Source of the DNA: Trichostrongylus colubriformis
Taxonomy: Eukaryota > Nematoda > Chromadorea > Rhabditida > Trichostrongylidae
DNA: 64,000 nt
Direction: 5' to 3'
NCBI GenBank assembly: GCA_963978905.1
Contig: OZ022257.1
Location: 7,772,509-7,836,508 of the forward strand
Shown: one piece after another, positions 28,001-39,655 of the stretch
How positions within the stretch are numbered: the first letter of the stretch is position 1
Layout of the letters: each line of letters begins with the position of its first letter
The notes under the pieces: model-generated
The model's input: the letters and a program-made list of their open reading frames with translations, nothing else
What the model was told of the DNA's origin: nothing
Database searches by the model: none
Position numbers and translations under genes: made by a program

Positions 28001-29048
28001 ATTTCATCCAGTACATGAATCAAATCTAGTGGACAGAACAATATCCTCGGAGGTTTTGATGCGAATCCCAAGGTCACCATGCCATGAGAAAGAGCAACAC
28101 TTTTTCTACTTATACGACAATTGGCAGACTATCGCAAGACATTATAATTGAAGACAAGAACTGGGTATTCTCTGCTAACCATGAGAAGGTGCATTACTAG
28201 TGGGAAATCGTCCCTACGTGTCAAGTCAGATGTGTTTGCTCCAGATTTTCTCAGGATGCTACAATCAGAGTTCTTTACTGGCGCTGTTGTAATGGATAGT
28301 GTTTGCGCCAAACATCTTCAGAAATGCTTTCACTACTTTCCAAAAAGCAGCTGCTCCAACATGGCCACGCATACTAGCATGCTACAAAGATAAGACGGGA
28401 AATAAGAAGCAGCTGAACTTTGAAGTTCCGCTTTATTCTACGTGTTCTCCTATCCTACGGTGTTCCGAATAAGATTCAATCAGGGCCCTGAGCGTTACAT
28501 AGGGCGTAAAAAGTTTAATTATCTAGCTGCTCTCGAATTTTGTATCCGTGGGTTTCTCAAATCATAGCTTGTGAACTTCTGGACAGAGGATATTTAGCAA
28601 CTACTCAGTCATTGAAAGTAAGTGGTAGGAAGCTCAGAGTTCTGGAGGAGCAACATGCTGCAAGAAAAGTCGTATGTATCGCAAGACCTATACACCATCT
28701 CGATATCAGCGCCTGTCGCTCTGACTAATACACTTACGTATCTTTCAGCTTTTGTAAAGATCCAAGTGAAAAGAACCTCTTGGTATTGGTACAGACGACG
28801 TCGTGGCTATATTTTTACTACCTTCCTCCCTCATCCGATAGAGAACACAAGACGAACTATAAGGTGAGTTATATAGCATCAAGCTTCAAATAGCAAGTCA
28901 ATAAACTTATGACATTTTTCAGGAATTGCTCAAAAATGGATTGTTAAAGCAGATCAATACTGCTGGTCGTAAATCTCAAAGACTGATGGAAGCATTCCGT
29001 AATTTTAATAGTGAATTCATTTCTGTTGGAAAGGAAAATACGACCTGA
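22040..29048 (+). CDS. Swt1-like PIN-domain endoribonuclease with N-terminal WW domain
   Basis: Swt1 is a nuclear endoribonuclease of mRNP quality control, known from yeast and human. Supported exons: 22040-22191, 22611-22815, 23258-23369, 23482-23579, 23631-23705, 24067-24160, 24220-24320, 25256-25365, 26276-26539, 26622-26684, one starting 27175, then terminal exons 28749-28863 and 28923-29048. WW domain at residues ~16-47 (W19, Y32-H33-N34, W42, P45). An acidic linker (EDMDIDFSDDL) leads to the PIN domain, whose four acidic motifs are all present: FDTC, YELD, NDDFIL and TNDQVL. A helical C-terminal region follows (about 26276 onward). Weak points: the 22191/22611 junction was chosen on phase, exons between 27.2 and 28.7 kb are unresolved, and I infer rather than prove that the last two exons belong here. 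An AATAAA lies near 29218. Confidence 0.82.
26698..26868. repeat. Perfect long hairpin (MITE) in a Swt1-like intron
   Basis: Two arms of about 70 nt pair almost perfectly around a short loop at 26778-26792 containing GTCGAGTCGAGTC. Arm sequence includes CACGCAAAACTTTGCAAGGC. Not related to families A or B. It lies in the intron after exon 26622-26684. Confidence 0.8.
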
Positions 29049-32000
29049 TTTATTAAATAGGTCATTTTTGTTGAACTGTGACTGAAATGCTGTGATCAGG
29101 TTTTTTTGAGCACCTTTTTTCTTTATTGTAAAGGCTGCTGTTCTAGATTGTACATAAGTTAATTATTTCGTATTTCAGCATAAGATTTTTATAACATTTT
29201 GGAAAGATTCACTGCAGAATAAATAGCTTGTTATGGTCAATGGGTGATTCCGCGCTATTGCCCTGTGTTGTTCGCATTGGTTCCGCAGGCAGAAAACTAC
29301 CGTGAGTATAGGCGTCATTACCGAACCTGTAGATCTCACACTATTCTGTTGTTAATGAGAATTGTTCCGTTTTACAGGTCACCATCCTCCTTCCCCCCCC
29401 CCATGGCGTGCATGGCACGGGCGACGCAGTCCGTCGCCGACCGGTACTCTCTCAATTTTGCGTTCTATACCCAATCTACCCTCTGTATTCATTGGACTGT
29501 ACCACTCAGCATAACCTAATACCAAAATTCCAGACTCTGTGCTTAGCCGCGAGTAGTGAGTCGTACGCTTTCATAGATCAGGTAGTTATGTCCGAAGATG
29601 TGTTTTACCCAAGAGAAACGAGTGTCATGAACATCGATGTTCGTGTAAGCGATTGTGCTTGGTATGGCAAAAATATGGACCGCTTAGAAAGGGCTTAGGT
29701 CGGCTCCATACACGGTAGGCTGTGTACCGTTCGTTACGTCTAAAAATCGCGCGGCCGCCTGCGGTGCGGTGAGTGCGAGTTGCTTGCAGTCTTATCTGTT
29801 GAAACAGCAACAACAACAACATAGGCGAACTTCCGAACAGGGTCAGGCGTGGCGTCGAGGAAAACTTGCAAAAAATACGACCCTTCTCAAAAAAGGGGCT
29901 TCCGTACGACTCTCCCCCCTCCCCACTTTTTCAGGTCCCGCTATTTCTGTGATTTCTACCCAGCTAATGCGAGCTAATGCATCAAGGAATTGAAGAGTCT
30001 AGGGTAAAAAAAACATTGAGGTCAAACTCCTGACAAAATGAGAGGAATATGAACCTGACAAAACAGTATTTATATTACGAAACAAGGGCATCTAAGAGAA
30101 ATAACAGCCTAACAAAATTAAAGACTTATATTCTGGAAAGAAAGCGTTGCCGACTAGGGGTAATGTGCCCGTTCTTTGTTGACGACGAAGGGGGCCCAAT
30201 ATCCATGCAAGCTGCAAGCTATGGGGCAGAGCTAACGGGTGAAAAGACAAGAATAGAAAAGTTGGGAACTGACCAGGAGCCATGTAATGCGCTCCACTGC
30301 GCCCCATCTGATCGCCGCGTCGCATTGCAGTGGCGACGTGGCGATTAGATTGGGCGCGGTATCTTCTCCATACTAATCTTGTACATTTTTTCATACTTGG
30401 ATCCTTACTTAGACTCCACTTTTCAGAGTACTGTAAATTGTTTTCTCAATAGCTTCCTCAGGCCAATCTTTTTGCCGCCTGGTTTTCCCGAATCTATTTA
30501 CCGGTTCTCGATATGGGTAGTGCGATATTGTTGTCCAAGGTCTGTGAGGTTGCTGCTTTCGAACGACCATAAACCATACATTATCTCAAGAAGAAAAAAG
30601 TTATTCCAAGAAAAGCCAGTCAAGGAAAGTTTTTTGTCGAAAGTTGCCAGATCTTTCCACAAATTTAAAAAAAAAATGATTCACTGCGCCCGTGCGCCTC
30701 CAGTACGCATCTTCTGGTTTCAGGAGACAAAAAAGAGGGTGACTGGCCACGGTTGGCTTCGTTGCAGGTTGCGCCACGCATGAGGATTTCCGTCCAATTC
30801 CAAATGAATACAAGCGCTTTTCCGGTCTGCATGGCTCTTTAGCACCAGATTAAGTACTTGCAATCGCAGTTGGATATGGAAGAAGTCCATATCAGCCTAT
30901 TTTTCGTTTTCTTCCCGTTGTTTCTGAAGTATTCATCCACACTGGTACTATGGATAGATACCCTTCTCACGCAGTCAATTTCGGAGGTGCATTTTACACT
31001 TTAGACCCTCATCCTGAGAAATTCCGTTGACCACTGCCTAGCTCAACGATTACGACCCCTCTCCTCTCAGCGGACGAAATACGACCCTCGTTGAAGATTC
31101 CTCGACGGAGGCTTGACCCTGTTTCCGAAGCTTCCAACCTGCAATACTTTCACGGTACCAGCCTAATGCTTCTCGAGCGGAATTTCAAACGACTGCAGCA
31201 AGTCGTACTGATGGCGCCGCGTGTACGAAGCCGCAACGCGATTTTCGGACCTAAGGGCACACCAACCTACTCGGTGATGCCGGTGGCAGGGGTGGCTGCG
31301 TTGTTTGTGCGTCTCCGCCTGTGCACTCTACCTCGCTGCCTGTGAACGCAGCCACGGTCAGTCGCCGCAGAGTATGAAGAAGACCTTACTATGCTAAGAA
31401 GAAAGACGGCGTTGACATGAATTCCTATAATGTATGTGATCTATATTTCCAATAAACATTTCACATTTTTTTCTATCCTATGTTAGCCTAAACCTTGAGA
31501 AAGGAGATTCCCTTCCCCCAGGCTTAGGCGAGTACGCGTGAGTGATTGTTTATCTAGTTGAAACGGATTTCTCGTAGTATACTAATAGAAGAATAATTTA
31601 ATTGTTTTCGTAATCAGTTAGCAGTAACTAGGCATCAAATAATCTTGAGATTGCCTATAAAGCAGAAAGTGGGCACGACTTATGGTTTTCTCGAGTGCCC
31701 CCCCCCAACTCCAGTGGCGCCTGCGAATCTCCATATTTACTTCAGCTTATACTCTTTATGCTCTTTATATTACCGAACTTGATCACGGACATGATATCCA
31801 TAGATGATATTTTGGGGGCAGCTATTTCAGGATGGAGCCATCATATTGCGGACAGTTTCAAGGAATGTTAATGCAACTGTGATTGAAGGAATCCGAACCG
31901 CATTTTTTCATATACAGGAGAGGGCAAGTGAGTTTAGCCTGAGCCTAGAGAAGAGGAGGTTTCGAGGTGGATGAAACATTTCCATTCCCAAAAAGGCCTT

Positions 32001-32392
32001 TATAGTGAGAAGCGGTTCACCTACTCGCAGATCCTCCCACCTGCCCAGCTTAGACTGAAGCTCACACTTCTATGGCCATGTTCGTCATCTTTTACGTCTT
32101 TATCTTGTACGAACTACTCCCACATGAAATTTCAAACGGCTTGGTGAAAGGCTCGTTGCGCCAGATTGGTTCAAATTGCGCCACATTGGCGATAACGATA
32201 AAACACATGCCTATAAAACGCCATTACGTGTGTTCACTACTCATTAGTTTGGTTGTTTGATGTTGTTTTTTAGTAATGTTTCCTCGCCGATCTCAGCGTA
32301 GTTCCAGTTTCGGGCTCCACTGAACTCGTTATTTTGTCTAGGTTTCTTTTTCCATTGTTGACATGTTATAACCACATGGGTCTATCTCATGT
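29049..32392. other. Repeat-rich intergenic region
   Basis: No gene supported. ORFs at 29244-31345 lack domains and exon neighbours. An imperfect inverted repeat occurs at about 30285-30360. A segment at about 31490-31960 holds CCCAGGCTTAGGC and GCCTGAGCC motifs like those inside the hAT-type MITEs, possibly a decayed relative. Confidence 0.4.
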
Positions 32393-32394
32393 AA

Positions 32395-32425
<31 letters not shown>

Positions 32426-32429
32426 ATAT
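32393..32429 (+). repeat. (AAAT)n tract, probable LINE tail
   Basis: Nine tetranucleotide units. The preceding 150 bp do not match the LINE 3' UTR at 4.6 kb, so if this is a retroelement tail it belongs to a different family. Confidence 0.6.
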
Positions 32430-32632
32430 GTATTTTAACACGGGGTAACTCTGATAAGCGAAGTTTCAGAGAAAAATCAATTTATTGCTCAGCTTGCTGT
32501 TCAGAGGTTGCAGTAGAGGATAGTGCCGTTATCTGTGCGCCCCAAAACGCGAAGTCGCGTCTCCTGCACCCCTTGACCCTCATAACCCCATATCAAACAA
32601 GGGTGCCACTGCAATGAGGAGGGACTGTTTCG

Positions 32633-32868
32633 GGTGTGTGCAGATATGACAGCCAATCGCGTGGCCGCCCGGGGCGAGCGGCGCAGCGGGTGCGAGTGCC
32701 ACTGAAGGCGTGGCAGCCTTCAAACGAGGAAGTGTGGTATGAGTGGAAGCGCAGATGTGACGCAGCCACGCTCTACCGGGCTACCAAGAGCAATCGATTC
32801 GCAAGTCGTACCAGTGGCGCAGCGAGTGAAACGACGCGAAGCGATTCGCTGTCATATCTGCACACACC
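32633..32868. repeat. Short terminal-inverted-repeat element
   Basis: GGTGTGTGCAGATATGACAG at the left end and its complement at the right end, 236 bp overall, GC-rich interior. No clear flanking duplication, so the superfamily is undetermined. It lies about 0.5 kb upstream of the valyl-tRNA synthetase start. Confidence 0.7.
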
Positions 32869-33369
32869 TGACACCCAACTGTTTCAACCCTAGCCATCGG
32901 AAGGGTGAGGGACGCCATCCTTTTCCCATTGAGGCTTAGCATTTCATAAGATGCTGCCCACCACCATTGCAATGGCATTCAAAAAGGAACCCAAAACAGC
33001 TATTAGTCACATGAATCACTTCAAAATGAAGCACAGGGTCAGAGAAGCTCCGGGCATCGTTGCCCTCACCGATTACGTAATGAATGTGTACCGGAGGTAC
33101 GGTAATTGGGTGCGATACGCAATTACACGCGGCTACCACTTGGCTTTATACATTATCCCTTCCCCCCCCCCCCCACAACTTCAACAGCACCTAATTTTTA
33201 ATTATTGGAGTGGCGCTCTCACTGTGTTCAGTCTATACTCATTATTTGACTTTCATGCCCATCTAACTTTATTTCCACCGCCACTCTTTCGTGTCTCGCA
33301 ATTTCGATAGAGAAACTCTGGTTCGAATTGTTGGTGAAAATGATATTCCGTTCTCTTACTTTTCCCTAG

Positions 33370-33390
33370 ATGGCTCCCTTAGGTGTATAG
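33370..33390 (+). promoter_or_regulatory. Six-codon upstream ORF at the valyl-tRNA synthetase 5' end
   Basis: ATG GCT CCC TTA GGT GTA TAG begins immediately after a CTTTTCCCTAG acceptor and stops 2 nt before the main ATG at 33393, in another frame. If trans-splicing uses this acceptor, every ribosome meets it first. An alternative acceptor (GGTGTATAG, ending 33390) would remove it. Confidence 0.4.
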
Positions 33391-33392
33391 GA

Positions 33393-36300
33393 ATGGTCAG
33401 CGCTGAACCGCCAAAGCAGAAGACCGAGAAGGAATTAAAGAAGGAGGCGGAAAAGGCGGCAAAATTGGCAAAGTTTGAAGAGAAACAACGAAAGCTTCAA
33501 GAGAAAGCTGCTGCTGTGACTGCAAAACCAAAGGAGGCAAGTTTCTATCACGGACTATTCACGCGAAAAGAGCATACACGATTTCATATCGTTGCCTGTG
33601 TCTTCCTTGTGTCAGGCGAGAAATGTAATTTCTTTCAGGAGAAGGTAATAAAGAAGAAGGCTGTCGTGGAAGTACCAAAACCGGCGGTGGAAAAGAATAC
33701 TGGCGAGAAGAAGGGTAACTATTATGCAGAGATGATTTCGGAGGAGAACTTGTATCTAATTGTCAATTGGTGAATTGTTTATGCAGATATAAGCACTGGA
33801 CTCCTAAACGTATACGATCCCACTTACGTGGAATCGCAATGGTACGCTTGGTGGGAGAAAGAAGGATTTTTCAAGCCGGAGTATGGTCGACAGAACGCGT
33901 CGTGAGTGTCAACGAATCGGACCCGTGCTGGCGAAAATTTCACTCATCTTTTCTCTACAGATCTCCAAATTCTAAGGGAAGCTTCACCATTTGTATTCCT
34001 CCACCGAATGTTACTGGTACACTTCATGTTGGTCATGCGCTTGCCACAACCATTGAAGACACCTTAACTAGATGGTACGTTCTTTTGCAGTTGACTTCTT
34101 CCTTAATTATCACATAGATCTTTAGGCACCGGATGAAGGGAAGAACTACTCTGTTCAATCCCGGATGTGATCACGCCGGCATTGCGACACAGGTGAATTA
34201 TATTTTTGCCATTGAACCGAGCCATACCGAGCAAGCAACGGAATTGCGATCTTTTTTACAGGTTGTTGTAGAGAAGAAATTACAACGCGAGAAAGGCCTG
34301 TCACGGCATGATCTCGGTCGTGACAATTTTATACAAGAAGTGTGGAAATGGAAAAACGAGTAAGTCATCATAATGAATCTAAAAATGTTGACCAGTCGGA
34401 TGGATTGTCGATGCTTCCTAAGAATTCCAGAAAAGGTGGAGTTATATACGACCAACTCCGCAAAATGGGTGCTTCGGTAGACTGGGATCGTGCCTGTTTC
34501 ATGATGGACCCGAAGATGGTGCGAGCAGTCACTGAAGCATTCGTTCGTATGCACGAGCGTGGTACAATCTATCGTTCGAATCGTCTTGTGAACTGGTCAT
34601 GTGCTCTTCGAAGCGCCATTTCCGATATTGAGGTAATCGGTCTGTAGTGGGAACTTGCTAATTCGTAAAACAGCAGAATGTGAAAGTAGAAGCTTCAAGT
34701 AACCATAACCAATACCGATGATTCTGATGATGCCTAGAAATCAGACGAAAATTGATTTCCAGGTGGACAAGAAGGAGCTGACTGGACGCACCCTCCTCCC
34801 GGTGCCAGGGTATGATGAGAAAGTGGAATTCGGGGTCCTAACGTCTTTCGCTTACAAAATCAAGGGAGGAGGTTTGTGAGGAATAGTGATCGGGTGTTGC
34901 GAGGTAAACTTCCAGGTCGTTTAGATGGAGAGGTGGTTGTCTCGACAACTCGTGTTGAAACCATGCTTGGTGATACTGCTGTTGCCGTGCATCCTGATGA
35001 CCCTCGTTACCAACACCTTATTGGCAAAGTAAGTCATATTCATCATTTCTTAACATTTTTTGTTTTATTGTTATTACTGAGTGTTTCGTTTTGTTTTCTC
35101 ATATTGACATCATTTGTTCGACATGGAACTCCTGATCGTAAGAGCCATGAGATAAAATCTCAGACCTGCGTTCACCCTTTTGTCGATCGTGAGCTCCCGA
35201 TTGTGCCAGACACCTTCGTCGATCGTGAATTCGGAACGGGTGCCGTTAAGATCACACCGGCTCACGACCACAATGACTATGAAGTGAGCCCTTACAATGG
35301 CAGTTCACGATGTTCCATTCCCGCATGAACCGTTGTCTTAAGGTTGGACTTCGTCACAATCTGCCGTTCATCACCTGCATCAACGATGACGGCATGATTT
35401 CTGCTGGATGCGGGAAGTTCTCCGGTATGCGTCGTTTCGATGCAAGAAAAGCTATCACTGAAGCACTTAAAGAGTTGAATCTTTATCGAGGATCGGAAGA
35501 TAATGCCATGGTTGTTCCAATGTGTAGGTATGTTGGATGGTTCGTCGTTGATCTAAGGGAAAAGTGGTTCCGCGGTGTTCAAAACTATATCCTCGTTTCG
35601 CCCAGCAGGAATTTTGAATTTGTTTTCTATGGTAGTCGATGAAGCGAAGGGTTCTCAACAGTGTTCCGAGTATTTCAGTCGCTCTAAGGACATCATTGAG
35701 CCCCTGCTGAAAGCCCAATGGTATGTCAAGTGCGATGAGATGGCTAGGAAAGCCATGCAAGCTGTCGAAAGCGGGGAGCTCAAACTCATTCCGGACTACC
35801 ATGTTGCCACATGGAATCGTTGGCTTCAGGGCAGTAGGTCAGTTTGTGGCAGTAGTCAGTGTTTTGGCAAAATATTTCACTGATAGAGTCCTCATCCAGG
35901 GATTGGTGCATATCTCGCCAATTGTGGTGGGGTCATCGTATCCCGGCTTACTTCATCACGGTGACTGATGGAAAGGTTTGTTTCCTTCCCTTTGCCGTAA
36001 CAGTAAATTCTGGGTTGACGTCATAGAGTTGTTCTAGACCCCTGCCGGCGATCCCTGTGACGATCACTACTGGGTTTCAGCTCATTCCGAAGAAATAGCA
36101 GTGCAGAAAGCAGCAAAGAAGTTCAATGTTGATCCAAAGTTTATCAAATTGAAATGGGGTGAGTCTGTGCTTAAATGCTAAATATTTTTCTAATCGATAC
36201 TTGTGTGATTAGATGAGGACGTATTGGACACGTGGTTCTCTTCCGGTATGTGGCCATTTGCCATTATGGGCTGGCCGGAGAACACCACGGACATGCAACT

Positions 36301-38475
36301 CTACTTTCCTTCAAATGTTTTGGAGACAGGTGAGAAGCTGCTTTTGATCCCTAAAGTCAGATTAACGTTCTAGTACCTGTATTTTTGACTTTATCAGTGC
36401 TCACTTCTCAGGTCATGATATTCTTTTCTTCTGGGTTGCCAGAATGGTGTTCATGAGTCAGGAGTTGACGGGAAAGCTGCCTTTCGAAGAAGTGAGTTTT
36501 CTGAGCTTGTTAAGCTTTTGAGGTATTTTGTTCTTTTAGGTCTATTTACATGCTATGATTCGCGATGCTCACGGGCGTAAGATGTCGAAATCGCTCGGCA
36601 ACGTTATCGATCCTCTTGACGTGATTCGGTGCGGTTTAGAAATTTCCTTTCCTATACTGAGTTTTTGGATTACGTTTTTCAGAGGTGTGACTTTGGCAGA
36701 GTTGAATCGTCAATTGACAACAGGGAATTTGGACGCGAAGGAACTCGCCATTGCACAAGCTGGTCAAGCCAGAGACTATCCTAAAGTAAGTGGATTCCAC
36801 TTACAAGTTTTGGTTTGAGAATCGGCCCCACCAGTGACGCATTCAGGGTATCCCAGAATGTGGTACAGATGCGCTACGATTCGCCCTTCTGGCCTACACG
36901 AGCCAAGGCAGAGACATCAATCTCGACGTTCTTCGTGTGCAAGGCTATCGCTTCTTCTGCAATAAGGTTGAGTTTGCTAGTGATGGTTTTCATTATATCA
37001 GAGAAGAGGTAACTTAATTTGTTTCTTCAGATATGGCAAGCTGTGAGATTTACCTTGATGCAGTTGGGCAGCGATTACCATGCGGAACCGTTTAAGGTAA
37101 GTCGTGCGAGGATAAGTCGTACCTCTAACTCGTCTACTTTGTTCCAGCTCAGTGGCAAAGAATCCATCATGGATTTATGGATCCTGTCTCGTGCAGCATA
37201 TGCTGTTACCCGGTGCAATGCAGGCATGGAGGCATACAACTTCACGCAGGTCTGTTTTTCCCTCGAGTTGATGCAGCGTTTCGTTTCCTGTTGCTTCCTT
37301 GATCTTTTCCCATTCGGCTGTATCCTTCTTGCTGGTTCAGGTGACTACTACACTTTACGAATTCTGGCTGTACGATCTATGCGACATATATTTAGAAGCT
37401 GTGAAACCGGTCATCGCTTCAGGTATTTGTCCCCATTTGACCACTAACATAGTCGTACGTTTCGAATCTACGAGTTCTTATTCAAGGAAGTGAAGAGTCA
37501 CGCGTGGCTGCTAAGGCGACACTCTACAACTGTGTCGAGACAGGTCTAAGGTTGATCAGTCCGATCATGCCGTTCTTGTCTGAGGAGCTCTGGCAACATC
37601 TCCCGCGTCGCCCGTCACAGCCTCCATCTATAATTGTCCATGCATACCCAGAAGTTTCCGAGGTAAAGCAAAACTAAAGCTTCTCAGGTACTTGTTATCA
37701 TGGGAGTGATGACTACAGTTTCCTTTCACCAACGAGAAAATCGAGGCCGACGTTTCTTTTGCGATGACTGTCATCCGAACTGTCCGATCGCTTCGTTCCG
37801 ATTACGAGTTGACAAACAAAACTAAAACTGATCGTGAGTTAATTATTTACTTCTACTGCACGATCTTTATGTAGAGATTTACTTCAGTTTACGCATCTGT
37901 GAGTTCTCAGGAAGACTACAAGTGCTTGACGTCGCTCATTCACTTGATCGAAACACTTGCCTCAAGTAACAAGGTATGTACTCGATCATTTGTTGTGTTG
38001 AACAAGTTAACAAACAGCATCTAAAGGTCGAAATTCTCTCCAACGTGGGCTCAGAAGGCGTACCTCAAGGATGTGCTCATGTGACAATTTCATCGCGATG
38101 TACTGTTTATGTTGCTCTCCAAGTCGGTATACCTTGTGTTTCAAGTCCCATGCTATCTACATGTATGTAATGGTGCCGTAGCATTCCTTGGAGCAATTTG
38201 AGTTTGAAGGGTATTATCAACATCGAACGAGAGTTGACCAAGTTGGCCAGCAAAAAGGAGAAGACTGAGGCACAGGTTTCAAAGCTTGTGGATCAGGAAA
38301 GTCGACCTGATTATGAGTCGAAGGTTCCTTTGCCAGTTCGCATCACCAACACTGAGAAGGTTCGTTGCAAGCAGGTGTTGTTCCGGTCGTAGTTGAAACA
38401 TGGACATTTCAGAAAGAAGCATTGCTTGTTGAAATCCGTAGCATTGAAACGGCTATGGCTGCATTGCGAATCTAA
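33393..38475 (+). CDS. vars-2: Valyl-tRNA synthetase, cytosolic
   Basis: Charges tRNA-Val with valine for cytosolic translation; the C. elegans counterpart is vars-2/glp-4. 28 exons: 33393-33536, 33639-33714, 33787-33901, 33961-34074, 34126-34192, 34262-34359, 34431-34632, 34763-34871, 34916-35028, 35164-35283, 35343-35527, 35679-35837, 35900-35975, 36038-36158, 36213-36329, 36412-36491, 36540-36628, 36683-36785, 36847-36966, 37031-37096, 37148-37249, 37341-37422, 37487-37662, 37719-37833, 37888-37973, 38027-38122, 38210-38359, 38413-38475. They sum to 3144 nt, 1047 aa. A Lys/Glu-rich N-terminus precedes the class I core: HVGH (HIGH motif) at 134-137, inserted editing domain ([26 protein letters not shown]), KMSKS at 646-650, anticodon-binding domain, and a C-terminal coiled coil from about 978. 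The GST-like N-terminal extension of human ValRS is absent. Intron 1 has a GC donor. Confidence 0.98.
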
Positions 38476-38623
38476 TGACAACCTTGCGGTTGTGCATTTA
38501 TGAACATTTAATACGACGACCTGTTTTTTGTTAAGTTCCCATTGTTGATATCATATACTGTAGATTTCTCGGTTATTGTTATCTGTTATCCTGTTTTGTT
38601 TTTAATGATATAGGTCGCGATAA

Positions 38624-38629
38624 AATAAA
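38624..38629 (+). terminator. Polyadenylation signal of valyl-tRNA synthetase
   Basis: AATAAA lies about 150 nt after the stop codon. Confidence 0.7.
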
Positions 38630-38948
38630 GTATTGTCAGGGAATTTTTTTCGTAGTTTTTCAAGAAGCATGGTTGCTTTCGGTAGAACTCAGGCGCAGCC
38701 ATGACTACGAGATGATGCTTTTCATGCCATGACGATGCCATGCCACAATTCTAATGTAAAATACATATAGATAAGCTTGTTAGGGTCCACTCCGGATCGT
38801 TTGAACGCTAAATGATGTGGAAATCCAAGTGATTTCACATACATTCCTACGAACTGTTTAAGTAGTGATAATCACTGTGGCTGTTCGGGCGTTTTCGGGA
38901 ATGACCATAGAGGCATTGTCAACGTGATGCACACGATGAACAGTGTTA

Positions 38949-39188
38949 GATCACGTTCATACTTTGCGCACAAGTCACTTGACGTCGGTGCCGAATCCGA
39001 TTCTAGTCATAGCGCCATATTACGCCATAGTCGAAATTTCTGGACTCTCGCCACGATTACCTTACTGTAGTGTGGTTGGAGCGAGCGTTTTGCAAACGGA
39101 GCGCGTTATCGAAGTGATGCCAAGACCTGCGTCAATTTGGCGCCGGCACTGCGGTGCCGGCGTCGCGCGCAAAGTACGACCGCGGTCA
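38949..39188. repeat. Palindromic MITE, family A (diverged)
   Basis: The left end carries CATACTTTGCGCAC and the right end GCGCGCAAAGTACGACCGCG. The interior holds a TACTGTAGTGTGGTTGGAGC arm like that in the 5.6- and 54.4-kb copies. TTA precedes the left end. Confidence 0.65.
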
Positions 39189-39312
39189 TAGACATCTGAG
39201 CTAACACTGCGGCAAGCAACGTACTCAACACTGACTTCATGTACTAGAGCTCTAGGGTTCAAAATTACATGTAGTTGAAAGGGTTATGTTGTAGCAATCC
39301 TTTCTGCCTTAT

Positions 39313-39327
39313 TTCTGTTGACATAAT
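39313..39327. repeat. Target-site duplication, left, of the PLE composite
   Basis: TTCTGTTGACATAAT, repeated exactly at 44349-44363. It defines the outer limits of the insertion. Confidence 0.85.
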
Positions 39328-39655
39328 CGTGTGCTGCTTTGCCAAACGAGGTTAGTAGGTGGATCAATTTATTTTTGGCCTGACGTTTCGACCCTTTCGT
39401 CGTCTTCAGAGGCCTAAAAAGTGGTTCGAAGTTTGCTGACCCTTGACTTACCCGATCAAGCGCCAAAAACCCCTAGCATTTCGGACTTACCCACTCAATC
39501 CATAGAGAGTCGAATAGACGAAAGAAAGAAATTGAACTCACCCCGTGATCCACCGCGAGTGGTAGGACGTCGCTACCGACTCGTGTTAGTATAATGTGCG
39601 ACTGAGAATCACTATACAGCGGTGTTGACAAATGACGGTGCTGTCAGTCGCGACA
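39328..39655 (-). repeat. PLE non-coding repeat (pLTR), copy 1
   Basis: Lies 3' of the intact ORF in element sense. Identical to copy 2 apart from the outer edge, where it runs into the left target duplication. Contains the hammerhead-like motif at 39377-39415. Confidence 0.9.
39377..39415 (-). ncRNA. Hammerhead-ribozyme-like motif, copy 1
   Basis: Read on the minus strand: GGCCU (stem I), CUGAAGA (core CUGANGA), a short stem-loop GAC-loop-GUC (stem II, with one extra C at its base), GAAA (core), C-GUC (minimal stem III and cleavage triplet), AGGCC (stem I). Stem I is 5 bp and directly abuts both core strands, as in a type I hammerhead. Penelope-like elements are known to carry minimal hammerheads in their pLTRs. 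The weak stem II and near-absent stem III make monomer activity doubtful. Confidence 0.6.

Noticed and set aside
30092..31345. Overlapping ORFs as a gene upstream of valyl-tRNA synthetase
   Set aside because: No domain, no splice-consistent chain, and composition like the flanking repeats.
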